Assembly (NCBI RefSeq): GCF_000011005.1
Contig: NC_013665.1
Location: 434,001 to 498,000 of the forward strand
DNA: 64,000 bases
Reading direction: 5' to 3'
Origin: Methanocella paludicola SANAE
GTDB lineage: Archaea; Halobacteriota; Methanocellia; Methanocellales; Methanocellaceae
In this document: one piece after another, positions 8,138 through 16,243 of the stretch
How positions within the stretch are numbered: position 1 is the first letter of the stretch
Layout: each line of letters starts with the position of its first letter
The notes under the pieces: generated by a model
What the model was told of the DNA's origin: nothing
The model's input: the letters and a program-made list of their open reading frames with translations, nothing else
Database searches by the model: none
Translations under genes and position numbers: made by a program

Positions 8138-9724
8138 TCAAGCCTTAACCTGCTTAACCTTCACCTCTTCCTCAACCTCAGGCCGGCGGTCGAGCATCCA
8201 CACGGCGGCCATGGTGATGGTCGAGACGATGAGCCCCGGGATGAACGGGTCGATGGTCTGCCAGGGCGCGCCCAGGAGGTTCGTGCCGAAGATCAGCTTC
8301 GCCAGGCCCACGATGCCCGCGTACTTCGCGTGCACGAAGACCGCCCAGAAGAGCCACACGAGCGAGCCGACCACGACGCTGGACTTGGCGGCAAGCTGGG
8401 AAGGCCTCTTGCTGTAGAGGGCGTGGGCGAACGCCGGGAGGAAGGCAGCGGCGCACAGGCCCATGAACAATGCCGTTGCTGCGGCGATGAAGCTCGTGGG
8501 CATGATGTACGCCACGATGACGCTGATCACCAGCATCACCAGCACGCTGGCCCGGTTCATGAGGATGGACGGCTTCTGCTTCTTCCACTTGCCCAGGATA
8601 TCGTTGCCCGCCGCGGTGCCCATGGTGTGGAACAGCGCGCTCAGCGTGGACATGGCCGCGGCCAGGAGCGTCAGCATGAACAGCACGACGAACCAGTCGG
8701 GCATCGCCGCGTTGATGTACGCCGGTATGATGGAGTCGATGTTGTTACCGGCCGCGGCCATCGCCGTCGTGCCCGCCGTCTGCTGGAAGTAGACGTTCGA
8801 TAGTGCCCCCACGGTGAACGCTACGCCTGTCATCATCAGGATGAAGAAGCCGCCTATGGGGACGGCCCGGTTAAGGGACTTGTTATTCTTCGCTGTCATG
8901 AACCGCACGACTAGCTGCGGCTGCGCGAGCACGCCGATGCCCACGCCCATGACGATGGAGGTGATCATGGAGTACCATAGCGGAGAGCCCAGCGTGGGCA
9001 TCTGCGTCCACCCGTTGAACCCCGTCTTTGTCAGGCTGGCCGGCGCCGTGCTCGCGAGGTCCGTTAGCGCCTGGAAGCCGTTAGTGACGCCTCCGATCGA
9101 GATGAACGTGAAGGCCAGGAGGACGGTCATGCCTATGAGCATGATGATGCCCTGGAAGGTGTCGGTGTATATGACCGCCAGCAGCCCGCCCAGGATGACG
9201 TATACCGCCGTTATGATCGCGAACGCGAGCAGCGCCAGGTTGTAGTTGATGGCGAACGTGGTCTCGATGAACCTCCCTGCCCCGGTTATCACGGCGGCCG
9301 CGTACAGCGGCATGCCCACCAGGATGACGAGGCCGCACACGTACTGCATGAACGACGAGTTGTAGACTTTCCCCATCAGGTCGGGGAAGGTGACGGCCCG
9401 CAGCTTGCTCCCGATCTCCCTTGTCTTCTTGCCGAACACCACGAACGCGAGCAGGATGCCCACGCCGATGTTGAGGAAGGTCAGCCAGATCAGGCCCATG
9501 CCCATGTATCCGGCCTGGCCGCCGAAGCCCACGATGGCCGATGTGCTGATGAACGTTGCGCCGTAAGAGATGGCGATGAGCGCCGGATGGACCTTCCGCC
9601 CCGCCAGCATGTAGTCCTCCGCCTGCTTCGTCTGCTTATATCCCAGATATCCCAGCGCCAGAACGATCACAAGGTATACTAATGCCATGACGGCGAAGGT
9701 GAGGGTGTCAACTGCCATCCGCAT
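8138..9724 (-). CDS. Sodium:solute symporter (SSS family)
   Basis: A 528-residue polytopic membrane protein with roughly 13 hydrophobic segments. The N-terminal YLGYKQTKQAEDYMLAGRKV segment followed by GATFISTSAIVGF is diagnostic of the SSS (PutP/PanF) fold, and the STLSALFHTMGTAA region near the Na+ site is intact. It should import an organic solute with sodium; the substrate is not predictable. Its start overlaps the end of a 40-residue accessory protein by 17 bp, implying translational coupling. A TrmB regulator is divergently encoded and is the obvious candidate regulator. Confidence 0.92.
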   Translation of the reverse strand: MRMAVDTLTFAVMALVYLVIVLALGYLGYKQTKQAEDYMLAGRKVHPALIAISYGATFISTSAIVGFGGQAGYMGMGLIWLTFLNIGVGILLAFVVFGKKTREIGSKLRAVTFPDLMGKVYNSSFMQYVCGLVILVGMPLYAAAVITGAGRFIETTFAINYNLALLAFAIITAVYVILGGLLAVIYTDTFQGIIMLIGMTVLLAFTFISIGGVTNGFQALTDLASTAPASLTKTGFNGWTQMPTLGSPLWYSMITSIVMGVGIGVLAQPQLVVRFMTAKNNKSLNRAVPIGGFFILMMTGVAFTVGALSNVYFQQTAGTTAMAAAGNNIDSIIPAYINAAMPDWFVVLFMLTLLAAAMSTLSALFHTMGTAAGNDILGKWKKQKPSILMNRASVLVMLVISVIVAYIMPTSFIAAATALFMGLCAAAFLPAFAHALYSKRPSQLAAKSSVVVGSLVWLFWAVFVHAKYAGIVGLAKLIFGTNLLGAPWQTIDPFIPGLIVSTITMAAVWMLDRRPEVEEEVKVKQVKA

Positions 9725-9830
9725 CGCCGCCTTCGTTCCACTTTACGAGCCCGTACAGGATACAGACAAGTGCTATACCCAGCGTGCAAATGTACCCCAA
9801 TAAAATCCAGGGGTCATCGATACCCAGCAT
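9708..9830 (-). CDS. Symporter small accessory protein
   Basis: A 40-residue protein (start ATG at 9830, with GGAGAG eight bases upstream; an ATG at 9836 would add two residues). It has a single membrane helix (GYICTLGIALVCILYGLV) after a DDPW segment and ends in an acidic tail. The gene ends inside the start of the sodium:solute symporter. Short one-helix proteins placed immediately before SSS transporters are a known archaeal and bacterial arrangement (symporter small accessory proteins); the assignment here rests on size, topology and overlap. Confidence 0.75.
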   Translation of the reverse strand: MLGIDDPWILLGYICTLGIALVCILYGLVKWNEGGDADGS

Positions 9831-9882
9831 GTTCATTACTCTCCATATTAATCGTACTATTCTCAATTGAAAGGTCGGAATG

Positions 9883-9896
9883 ATTTTTATATAAAG
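9883..9896. promoter_or_regulatory. Near-symmetrical TATA box serving divergent trmB and symporter genes
   Basis: TTTTTATATAAAG reads as a good archaeal TATA element on both strands. On the + strand a start site about 25 bp downstream would fall just before the ATG at 9924 of the TrmB gene. On the - strand it would give a leader of about 30 bases before the accessory protein at 9830. No other equally good box is present in the 93 bp gap. Positions of transcription starts are inferred. Confidence 0.5.
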
Positions 9897-9923
9897 ATGT
9901 ATAACGTGACTGTCTGTAGCACT

Positions 9924-10745
9924 ATGAACCAGCCTTTCGACGAGAAGACGCTATCAAAGATGAGCATGTTCGGGCTTACGGAGTACGAGGCCCGGGTGTA
10001 CCTTACTCTTATTGTTAAGGGCGGCCTTGAGGCCAGCAAGGTGTCGAAGTATGCCGATATTCCGAGGCCCCACACGTACTCAGTTTTGAAGTCGCTGCAG
10101 ATGCGGGGCCTGGTTACAGTGATCCCTGAGGCCGTGAACCGTTACCGTGCAGTACCCCTCGACGAGGGCATGGACCTGCTCATGGAGGAGCAGGAGAAGC
10201 AGCTTTCGTACCTTCGAGATGCTCGTGAGGAGCTTCTTTCGGAGATTAAGCCTAAAGAGGCTATACCTACAAATCACCAGTCTATCGTTTTGCTATACTA
10301 TGGCCGGCAGAACGTGTACAAGCTCGTGGACGAGATGTTCGCCCGGTGCGAGCACACCTGCGACATCATGACGACTGCCAACGGCCTGGTACGGTTTTAC
10401 AAGTATTTCAGCGATAAGGCATCCGAGTTCCGGAATAAGGACATCAAGGTGCGGTTCATCGCCCCCGTTACGCCCCAGGTCGAGGACTTTGCCCTCAAGC
10501 TTTCACAGCTCGTGGAGCTGAGGCATATCGACCGTCTGCCGTACATCAGGGTCGTGCTGCTGGACGAGAAGGAAGTGCTGTTCGCCGAGTTCTTCGACGA
10601 CGACTTCAAGTCGACGGGCAGGGAGACGGGCATCTGGATCAACCAGGCCGAGCTCACGAAGATGATGAAGACCATGTTCGAGAACACGTGGCAGAACACG
10701 GTGCCATACGAGAAGAAGGGCGAGCCATCGCCGTCTTCTGACTAA
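9924..10745 (+). CDS. TrmB-family transcriptional regulator
   Basis: A 273-residue regulator. The N-terminal winged helix is clear: SMFGLTEYEARVYLTLI, then a KYADIPRPHTYSVLKSLQ recognition region. The C-terminal portion (from about residue 110) has the sugar-sensor-like TrmB C-domain pattern. A TTG at 9867 would extend the frame by 19 residues, but that would place the TATA box inside the gene; the ATG at 9924 is therefore preferred. It is divergent from the symporter operon, which it probably controls. Confidence 0.85.
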   Translation: MNQPFDEKTLSKMSMFGLTEYEARVYLTLIVKGGLEASKVSKYADIPRPHTYSVLKSLQMRGLVTVIPEAVNRYRAVPLDEGMDLLMEEQEKQLSYLRDAREELLSEIKPKEAIPTNHQSIVLLYYGRQNVYKLVDEMFARCEHTCDIMTTANGLVRFYKYFSDKASEFRNKDIKVRFIAPVTPQVEDFALKLSQLVELRHIDRLPYIRVVLLDEKEVLFAEFFDDDFKSTGRETGIWINQAELTKMMKTMFENTWQNTVPYEKKGEPSPSSD

Positions 10746-10782
10746 TAGAAAGTTTTTATCCCCTCCTGCCCAACTTCTTATT

Positions 10783-11307
10783 ATGTGTGAGGACCCTCAC
10801 CCCTCCAGTCCCGGCCCGAAGAAGCCGAAAAAACTCTCTGAGGAAATGGACGCCGATTCCCATATCCGGGAAGGTAATGCTCTTTTATTGGTCGGCCGCA
10901 TCGACGAGGCCATCGAGGAATATCGGGCCGCCCTGGATAAAGACCCGGAGAATGCGGAGGTCCATTATAACCTGGGCCTGATCTATCGAAAGACAATGCA
11001 GCTCGACGACGCGATACGGGAGTACCGGGAAGCGATACGCGTTGATCCGGGAAATATGAAATATCACAATAACCTGGCCGCGGCGCTCGTCGTCAAGGGC
11101 CAGAAATCCGAGGCTGTAAAGGAATACGAGGAAGCACTGAGGATCGAGCCGAAGAATGCGACGCTGCACTTTAACCGGGGATTCGCGCTGGACGAGATGG
11201 GCGAGCTGCAAGAAGCGAAAAAGGAATACGAGGAAGCACTGAGGATCGACCCGGGCTTCGATCATGCTATGTTTTACCTGGGAATGCTCAAGAAAAAGCT
11301 CAAGTAA
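10783..11307 (+). CDS. TPR repeat protein
   Basis: A 174-residue soluble protein. After a Pro/Lys-rich start of about 25 residues come roughly four tetratricopeptide repeats of 34 residues (consensus features such as AEVHYNLGLIYR, KYHNNLAAALV, ATLHFNRGFALDEMG). A 29-base direct repeat (11119-11147 and 11221-11249, spacing exactly 102 bp = one repeat unit) shows that two of the repeats duplicated recently or were homogenised. TPR arrays mediate protein-protein contacts; the partner is unknown. Confidence 0.88.
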   Translation: MCEDPHPSSPGPKKPKKLSEEMDADSHIREGNALLLVGRIDEAIEEYRAALDKDPENAEVHYNLGLIYRKTMQLDDAIREYREAIRVDPGNMKYHNNLAAALVVKGQKSEAVKEYEEALRIEPKNATLHFNRGFALDEMGELQEAKKEYEEALRIDPGFDHAMFYLGMLKKKLK

Positions 11308-11340
11308 ATATTTTAGGCCTGTAATCTCATTGAGACGATC

Positions 11341-12189
11341 ATGGACATAAGGACCTCCCGGTTTGGTAAAACCGGCCGCCAGGTGACGATAGCCGGCCTG
11401 GGCGGCGAGGGCGTTTTACGGACTTACGGCCGCACGCAAGAGGCGGTCGCGGTCATCGACGAGGCCGTGAGGCAGGGGATCCGTTATTTTGATTGCGCGC
11501 AGGCCTACGCGGGCAGCGAGGGATACTACGGCCACTACTGGCCCGCCCATCCCGACGCCCGGGCCAAAGTCTTCCAGGCGAGCAAGTCGGCCTCCCGGGA
11601 TAAAGAAGGCGCATTAGCGGACCTGGACAACACGCTCAAGACCATGGGCATCGACTACCTCGACCTCTGGCAGATCCACGACGTGCGAACGCGGGAGGAC
11701 ATCGACGAGATCGAGGGGAAGGGCGGGACGTTAGAGGCATTTTTAGAGGCTAAAAAGTCAGGCAAGGTGAAGCACATCGGCGTCACCGGCCACCACGACC
11801 CGGCAATACTGACCTATTGTATTGAAAATTGGCCGGTCGAGTCCGTCATGATGCCCGTCAACCCCGTCGAGGGGGCTCTCGGAGGCTTCCTCACGGAGGC
11901 GCTGCCTGCCGCGAACAAGAAGGGCATCGCCGTTATAGCCATGAAGGTGCTGGGGCACGGAGGCTACGTCATCCCCGACGCAAAGATCTCGGCGGGAACG
12001 CTGATCCGATATGCGCTATCCCAGCCGGTGACGGTCGCCATAGTCGGCTGTATGGATCCTGATGAGGTGCGGGAACTGGCCGGAGCGGGCAGGGAATTCC
12101 AGCCTATGCCGCCCGAAGAGCAGGCACAATTAGTTGATATCTATCATCCATATGCCCGAAAGCTGGCATACTACAGGGGCACATTCTAA
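11341..12189 (+). CDS. Aldo/keto reductase family oxidoreductase
   Basis: A 282-residue TIM-barrel oxidoreductase. The N-terminal RTSRFGKTGRQVTIAGLGGEG segment, YFDCAQAY carrying the catalytic Asp/Tyr pair, the LDLWQIHDV strand and GVTGHHDP are typical of the AKR superfamily branch common in methanogens. There is no C-terminal 4Fe-4S module, which some archaeal homologues carry. The substrate is unknown. Its 3' end overlaps the convergent nadE gene by 4 bp. Confidence 0.88.
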   Translation: MDIRTSRFGKTGRQVTIAGLGGEGVLRTYGRTQEAVAVIDEAVRQGIRYFDCAQAYAGSEGYYGHYWPAHPDARAKVFQASKSASRDKEGALADLDNTLKTMGIDYLDLWQIHDVRTREDIDEIEGKGGTLEAFLEAKKSGKVKHIGVTGHHDPAILTYCIENWPVESVMMPVNPVEGALGGFLTEALPAANKKGIAVIAMKVLGHGGYVIPDAKISAGTLIRYALSQPVTVAIVGCMDPDEVRELAGAGREFQPMPPEEQAQLVDIYHPYARKLAYYRGTF

Positions 12190-13157
12190 CGTTTCATCAA
12201 TTGCTCTTCTTCAGCAGCCTGGGGCTCGATGTTCACCGATATTGGCATGCTCCTCCGGACCCTTTCGCTTGCGATGGACTTTTTTACCGCTACAATATCG
12301 TCGAGCCTCACGCCCGCCATATCGGCGATATCCGCCTCCCACAGGCCTTCCATCAGCCCGCATAGCACCATATCCAGCTTCTCGTAGGGAAGGCCGATGG
12401 TCTCCTCGTTGGGCATACCCTCCCCCCAGAGGTCGTGCGACGAGGGCTTATTCACGATGTGCTCCGGTACGCCGATGTGCGCAGCCAGCGCCTTTATCTG
12501 TGTCTTGAACAGGTGGCTCAGTATAGAGATGTCGCAGGCCCCGTCGCCGTACTTATCATAAAAGCCGATGGTAAGCTCCGACAGGTCGTCTGTGCCCACG
12601 ACCAGGTAGTCCATGATGATCGCGTGAAAGTATATCGTCATCATCCGCGCCCGGGTCTTGGCGGTCATGAAGGCGTGCATCCGGCCTACGTAATGGTCCT
12701 CCTGCGCCCCGCCAGGCGTGTAGATCGAGCTGAAGGACTCGGCGAACGCCGACTGCTTTCCGGTCATCCGCTTCATGCGGTCCACCGCTTCTTCCATCGC
12801 CGAACGGCTGGACGTCACCTCTTTCGGGAAGAGCGTATAGGCTCCAAGGCCTTCCAGGATGGGCGATATGTCGATCTTCTTGTATGGTATGCCCAGCTTT
12901 TCGGCCAGGTCGATGCCGTCCTCCGTGTTCTTCGGCGTCGTATCCCGCTCGGGCAGTATGAGGCCCATTACCTTTTCCTTTCCCAGCGCCTCGACGCACA
13001 GAAAGGCCACCGTGGACGAGTCCAGGCCGCCTGACAGACCTATCATCGTTCCCTTTTTATTGAACCGCCTGATCTGCGACCGAATAAAATCGACGATCTC
13101 CGCCCTAGCTTTTTCAGGATTAAAGGCAAGGCATTCTTTCAGGCTATTTTCTGCCAT
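12186..13157 (-). CDS. nadE: NAD synthetase
   Basis: A 323-residue N-type ATP pyrophosphatase. The P-loop SGGLDSS lies at residues 42-48. Downstream motifs VGTDDLSELTIGFYDKYGDG and a PSHDLW element match NAD synthetase, which amidates nicotinate adenine dinucleotide to NAD+. No glutaminase domain is present, so it should use ammonia. It is somewhat longer than minimal NadE proteins, with a C-terminal extension. It is convergent (4 bp overlap) with the aldo/keto reductase. Confidence 0.93.
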   Translation of the reverse strand: MAENSLKECLAFNPEKARAEIVDFIRSQIRRFNKKGTMIGLSGGLDSSTVAFLCVEALGKEKVMGLILPERDTTPKNTEDGIDLAEKLGIPYKKIDISPILEGLGAYTLFPKEVTSSRSAMEEAVDRMKRMTGKQSAFAESFSSIYTPGGAQEDHYVGRMHAFMTAKTRARMMTIYFHAIIMDYLVVGTDDLSELTIGFYDKYGDGACDISILSHLFKTQIKALAAHIGVPEHIVNKPSSHDLWGEGMPNEETIGLPYEKLDMVLCGLMEGLWEADIADMAGVRLDDIVAVKKSIASERVRRSMPISVNIEPQAAEEEQLMKR

Positions 13158-13162
13158 GCATT

Positions 13163-13214
13163 AAAATCCCGTAGCCAAAAACTTAATTGATGCCATTAAA
13201 AGAAACGGGATTTT
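13163..13214. promoter_or_regulatory. Inverted repeat in the nadE/citrate-synthase-like intergenic region
   Basis: AAAATCCCGT (13163-13172) and ACGGGATTTT (13205-13214) form a perfect 10 bp inverted repeat just upstream of nadE. It lies in the 247 bp gap between two divergent genes, so it could be an operator or an RNA hairpin in the nadE leader. A TATA-like AAATATTATAAAC at about 13356-13367 and GGTGA at 13392-13396 serve the rightward gene. Confidence 0.35.
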
Positions 13215-13404
13215 TTCCGGTATAAAGCCTTTAAAAGCCAACTTATAGCCCAATTATGTAAAATGATGCCGGATTATACTGCCTTATCTCATAAAAATCG
13301 CATAAACCTGCCACAACGTAATTATATTGCCGGTACCGTGCCGATTTCATACAAAAATATTATAAACTATGAATTTGAATGTATGGCCATAGGTGACCTA
13401 GCCA

Positions 13405-14799
13405 ATGATGCGACGATACGACGAAATGCCCAAGATAAAACTGCCCAACGCGAAGGACATCAAGATCAGCGACACCACCATCAGGGACGGCTGCCAGATG
13501 CCTGGCATCGTGATGAAAAAGTCGCACAAGCTCAAGATCTTCGAGTACCTGCACGACATGGGCGTGGAAAAGCTGGAGACGTTCATCTATAACGACAGGG
13601 ATAAGGACGCGGCCCGGGCCATGATGGACTACAGCTACGATTTCCCGGAGGTCACCGGCTGGGCGAGGGCAAACCCGGCGGACATCGACGAAGTCCTCAA
13701 GGTAGGGGGCATAAGGGAGACGGGCATCCTGATGTCCATATCCGACTCTCACATTTACGATAAGATGGGGCTGAAGAGCTACGAGGAGGCCGAGAAGAAG
13801 TACCTGAACGCCCTCCAGTATGCGGTCGACCACGGCCTCAAGACCAGGTGCCACATCGAGGACACCTCGAGGGCCAACTACGCTTTCGTTTATCCGTTCA
13901 TCAGGAAGTGCATCGAGATCGACCCGCACACCATCATCCGCGTGTGCGACACGCTGGGCTACGGCGTACCCTTCCCCGAGGAAGAGGAGCCGTACGGGAT
14001 ACCGATCGTCGTTAAAAAGCTCAAGGAGATCGGCGTCAAGCACATCGAGATGCACGTCCACGACGACTTCGGCCTGGGCGTCGCGAACACCCTGGCGGGC
14101 CTCTGGTACGGCGCCGACTGGGCCAACCTCACCTTCCTTGGCATCGGCGAGCGCGCCGGTAATTCCGAGCTGGAAAAGATCATGGCATTCCTTATCACCC
14201 GGGTGGAGGGCTTCGACAAGTACGACCTCCGCACGGTCACGGAGTTCGCCCAGTACATGGAGGACGAGGTCGGCCTCCGCGTCCCGAGGAACAAGGCCAT
14301 CGTGGGCAAGAACATCTTCTCCCACGAGTCGGGCATCCATACGGCGGGCATCATCAAGAACCCGTTCACGTACGAGCCCTTCCCGCCCGAGCTGGTGGGC
14401 GGCAAGCGGAATCTCATGATCGGCCAGACATCGGGCACCGAAGTGGTCAGGCTCAAGGCCGAGGAGGCGCTCAACGAGCTGCTGGGGATCGAGGTCCACG
14501 TGGAGAAGTCCGACTCCCGCATCAAGAGCATCCACAACGAGATCCAGAAGATGTACGACGCCGAGGAGCGGCGCTCCTCTGTCTCCGACGAGGAGATGAA
14601 GGATTACGTTCGGAAGTATTTCCTGTACCAGGTCGACGGCTGGGAGGAGGAGCTCGAGGAGCGTAAGGCGAAGAAGAAGCTGAACCTGACGCTCGTGAAC
14701 CCTGAGTTCATGCCGCTTGACGGTATCCCTGCCGCGGCGACTTCGCTGACGGATAAGTCCGTTAAGAAGGTTAAGAACGGGTCTTCAAAGAAGAAGTAA
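13405..14799 (+). CDS. Re-citrate synthase-like / isopropylmalate-homocitrate synthase family protein
   Basis: A 464-residue DRE-TIM metallolyase. The SDTTIRDG start motif, the metal-binding HVHDD pair in the middle and the GERAGN loop define the HMGL-like condensing-enzyme fold. The ETGILMSISDSHIYDKMG stretch strongly recalls the Re-face citrate synthase of Clostridium kluyveri rather than classic LeuA, and no LeuA-type regulatory domain is evident; the C-terminus is instead a Lys-rich tail. It would condense oxaloacetate and acetyl-CoA if the assignment is right. Start chosen at the ATG at 13405, eight bases after GGTGA. Alternative: homocitrate or 2-isopropylmalate synthase. Confidence 0.7.
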   Translation: MMRRYDEMPKIKLPNAKDIKISDTTIRDGCQMPGIVMKKSHKLKIFEYLHDMGVEKLETFIYNDRDKDAARAMMDYSYDFPEVTGWARANPADIDEVLKVGGIRETGILMSISDSHIYDKMGLKSYEEAEKKYLNALQYAVDHGLKTRCHIEDTSRANYAFVYPFIRKCIEIDPHTIIRVCDTLGYGVPFPEEEEPYGIPIVVKKLKEIGVKHIEMHVHDDFGLGVANTLAGLWYGADWANLTFLGIGERAGNSELEKIMAFLITRVEGFDKYDLRTVTEFAQYMEDEVGLRVPRNKAIVGKNIFSHESGIHTAGIIKNPFTYEPFPPELVGGKRNLMIGQTSGTEVVRLKAEEALNELLGIEVHVEKSDSRIKSIHNEIQKMYDAEERRSSVSDEEMKDYVRKYFLYQVDGWEEELEERKAKKKLNLTLVNPEFMPLDGIPAAATSLTDKSVKKVKNGSSKKK

Positions 14800-14819
14800 A
14801 AAACTTTATTTTTCTCTTT

Positions 14820-15509
14820 TTAAGGCCTTTTCAGGGCCACATAGCCACCATCAGACTCTTCCACGAACAGCACCGCTCGTCCCTGCACGAACGACGGCGT
14901 AGGCGATTTGCGGATGGCGATCATGCCATCATTAACCAGGCGCCCGTCGATGGTCATGACCTGGTCGATGCCCGAGCTCAACAACGCCCATACGGGCTGG
15001 GGTCCGATGAGCTCCCGGTTGCGCCCCCTCAATAAGAACCGCCCGTCGCTTCCCGATGCGGCGAGCCCTATTCCCGCCACGGAGCCGATGACTCCTCCCT
15101 CGGTGCCGCCCAGGCCTTCGAGGCGTATGCCGGCGTTAGCCGCCACGGAGCGGGCCCTTTCCTGGTTAACGACAATGCACTTTGCGTCCTGCCCGAAGGC
15201 GACCACCCCGGAGTTGACCTGCCTCGAGGAAGCGACGGCGATCCCGGGGTCGCTGCCCTCGACGAAGTCGTCGAGCATCAGCTTTTTAGCGGTGTCGAAA
15301 ATATCGTCCATGCCCGAATCGCCCTGGATGTGGATGACGGCACAGCTATTATGCGACGTGAACGGTATGGACTCGTGGACGAAGAGCTGATGCCGGGTGA
15401 CGCCCATCACATGGTATCTTCTTGAAAGCTCTACTGCTATGGCCCTGGCCAGCCTTCCCGTGCCCCGTGACTCTAAATTATCGGTGTCGTCCATCGCAAG
15501 ATATATCAT
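14820..15509 (-). CDS. TiaS-like (TCKD-domain) protein
   Basis: A 229-residue protein opening with YLAMDDTDNLESRGTGRLAR, the DDTD motif of the TiaS kinase-like domain that in full-length TiaS phosphorylates C34 of tRNA-Ile2 before agmatine attachment. Here only that region and a following short domain exist; the OB-fold and zinc ribbon of full TiaS are missing. It is therefore a short paralogue rather than TiaS itself, with unknown substrate. It is convergent with the condensing-enzyme gene (20 bp gap). Confidence 0.7.
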   Translation of the reverse strand: MIYLAMDDTDNLESRGTGRLARAIAVELSRRYHVMGVTRHQLFVHESIPFTSHNSCAVIHIQGDSGMDDIFDTAKKLMLDDFVEGSDPGIAVASSRQVNSGVVAFGQDAKCIVVNQERARSVAANAGIRLEGLGGTEGGVIGSVAGIGLAASGSDGRFLLRGRNRELIGPQPVWALLSSGIDQVMTIDGRLVNDGMIAIRKSPTPSFVQGRAVLFVEESDGGYVALKRP

Positions 15510-15601
15510 AGATCCACATCTCTGTAACTGTTTTTGATTGCTAAATGCTACAATGTTAAACGACCCTATCCTATAAATAGCATTTCAGTTAGCGAAACCA
15601 G

Positions 15602-16243
15602 TTAATCCCTGACCAGCGCCCTCGCGTCTACCGCCATTGCGCCGTTCTCGTATGCCATTACGGGGTTCATGTCCAGCTCCATGACACGGTCCTGCTCCAT
15701 CATGAGCTTCGACGTGTTGACGATGATATCGGCCAGCGCCTCAATGTCCACGCCCTTCTTGCCCCGGGCGCCCTTCAGTATGGCATAGCCCTTGACGTCG
15801 TCGATCATGTCCATGGCCATCGCCCGGTCCACGGGCGCGACCCTTATCGAAACGTCCTTGAAGACCTCCACGAAGATGCCTCCAAGGCCGAACAGGATCG
15901 TAGGCCCGAACTGGGGGTCACGCCTGGCGCCCACGATGACCTCGGTGCCCTGTGGGGCCATTGACTCGACGACGACCTTCGCATCGGGATCTATCGTATG
16001 TGCCTTTGCTAAAATGCGCTCGGCATTACGGCCCACGTCCGAAGGGTTACAGAGGTTAAGCGCCACCAGCCCCAGGTCGCTCTTGTGCACGATCTTCTCG
16101 GACAGCACCTTTACCACGGCCGGGAACCCGATGTGCCTGGCGGCCTCGGAAGCCTCGATGGCGCTGCATGCCGCCCGACCCTCGTTCACCGGGATGCCGT
16201 AACCGGCCAGGAGCTCCTTGGCCTCGAGCTCGCTCAGCATCAT
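15602..16243 (-). CDS. acdB: ADP-forming acetyl-CoA synthetase, beta (ATP-grasp) subunit
   Basis: A 213-residue ATP-grasp domain protein. LLAGYGIPV near the N-terminus, PAVVKVLSEKIVHKSDLGLV and the C-terminal ELDMNPVMAY segment are typical of the beta subunit of acyl-CoA synthetase (NDP-forming). It binds ADP and, with the alpha subunit, converts acetyl-CoA + ADP + Pi to acetate + ATP + CoA. The start codon overlaps the alpha-subunit stop by 4 bp, giving coupled translation. Other acyl-CoA substrates are possible. Confidence 0.9.
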   Translation of the reverse strand: MMLSELEAKELLAGYGIPVNEGRAACSAIEASEAARHIGFPAVVKVLSEKIVHKSDLGLVALNLCNPSDVGRNAERILAKAHTIDPDAKVVVESMAPQGTEVIVGARRDPQFGPTILFGLGGIFVEVFKDVSIRVAPVDRAMAMDMIDDVKGYAILKGARGKKGVDIEALADIIVNTSKLMMEQDRVMELDMNPVMAYENGAMAVDARALVRD

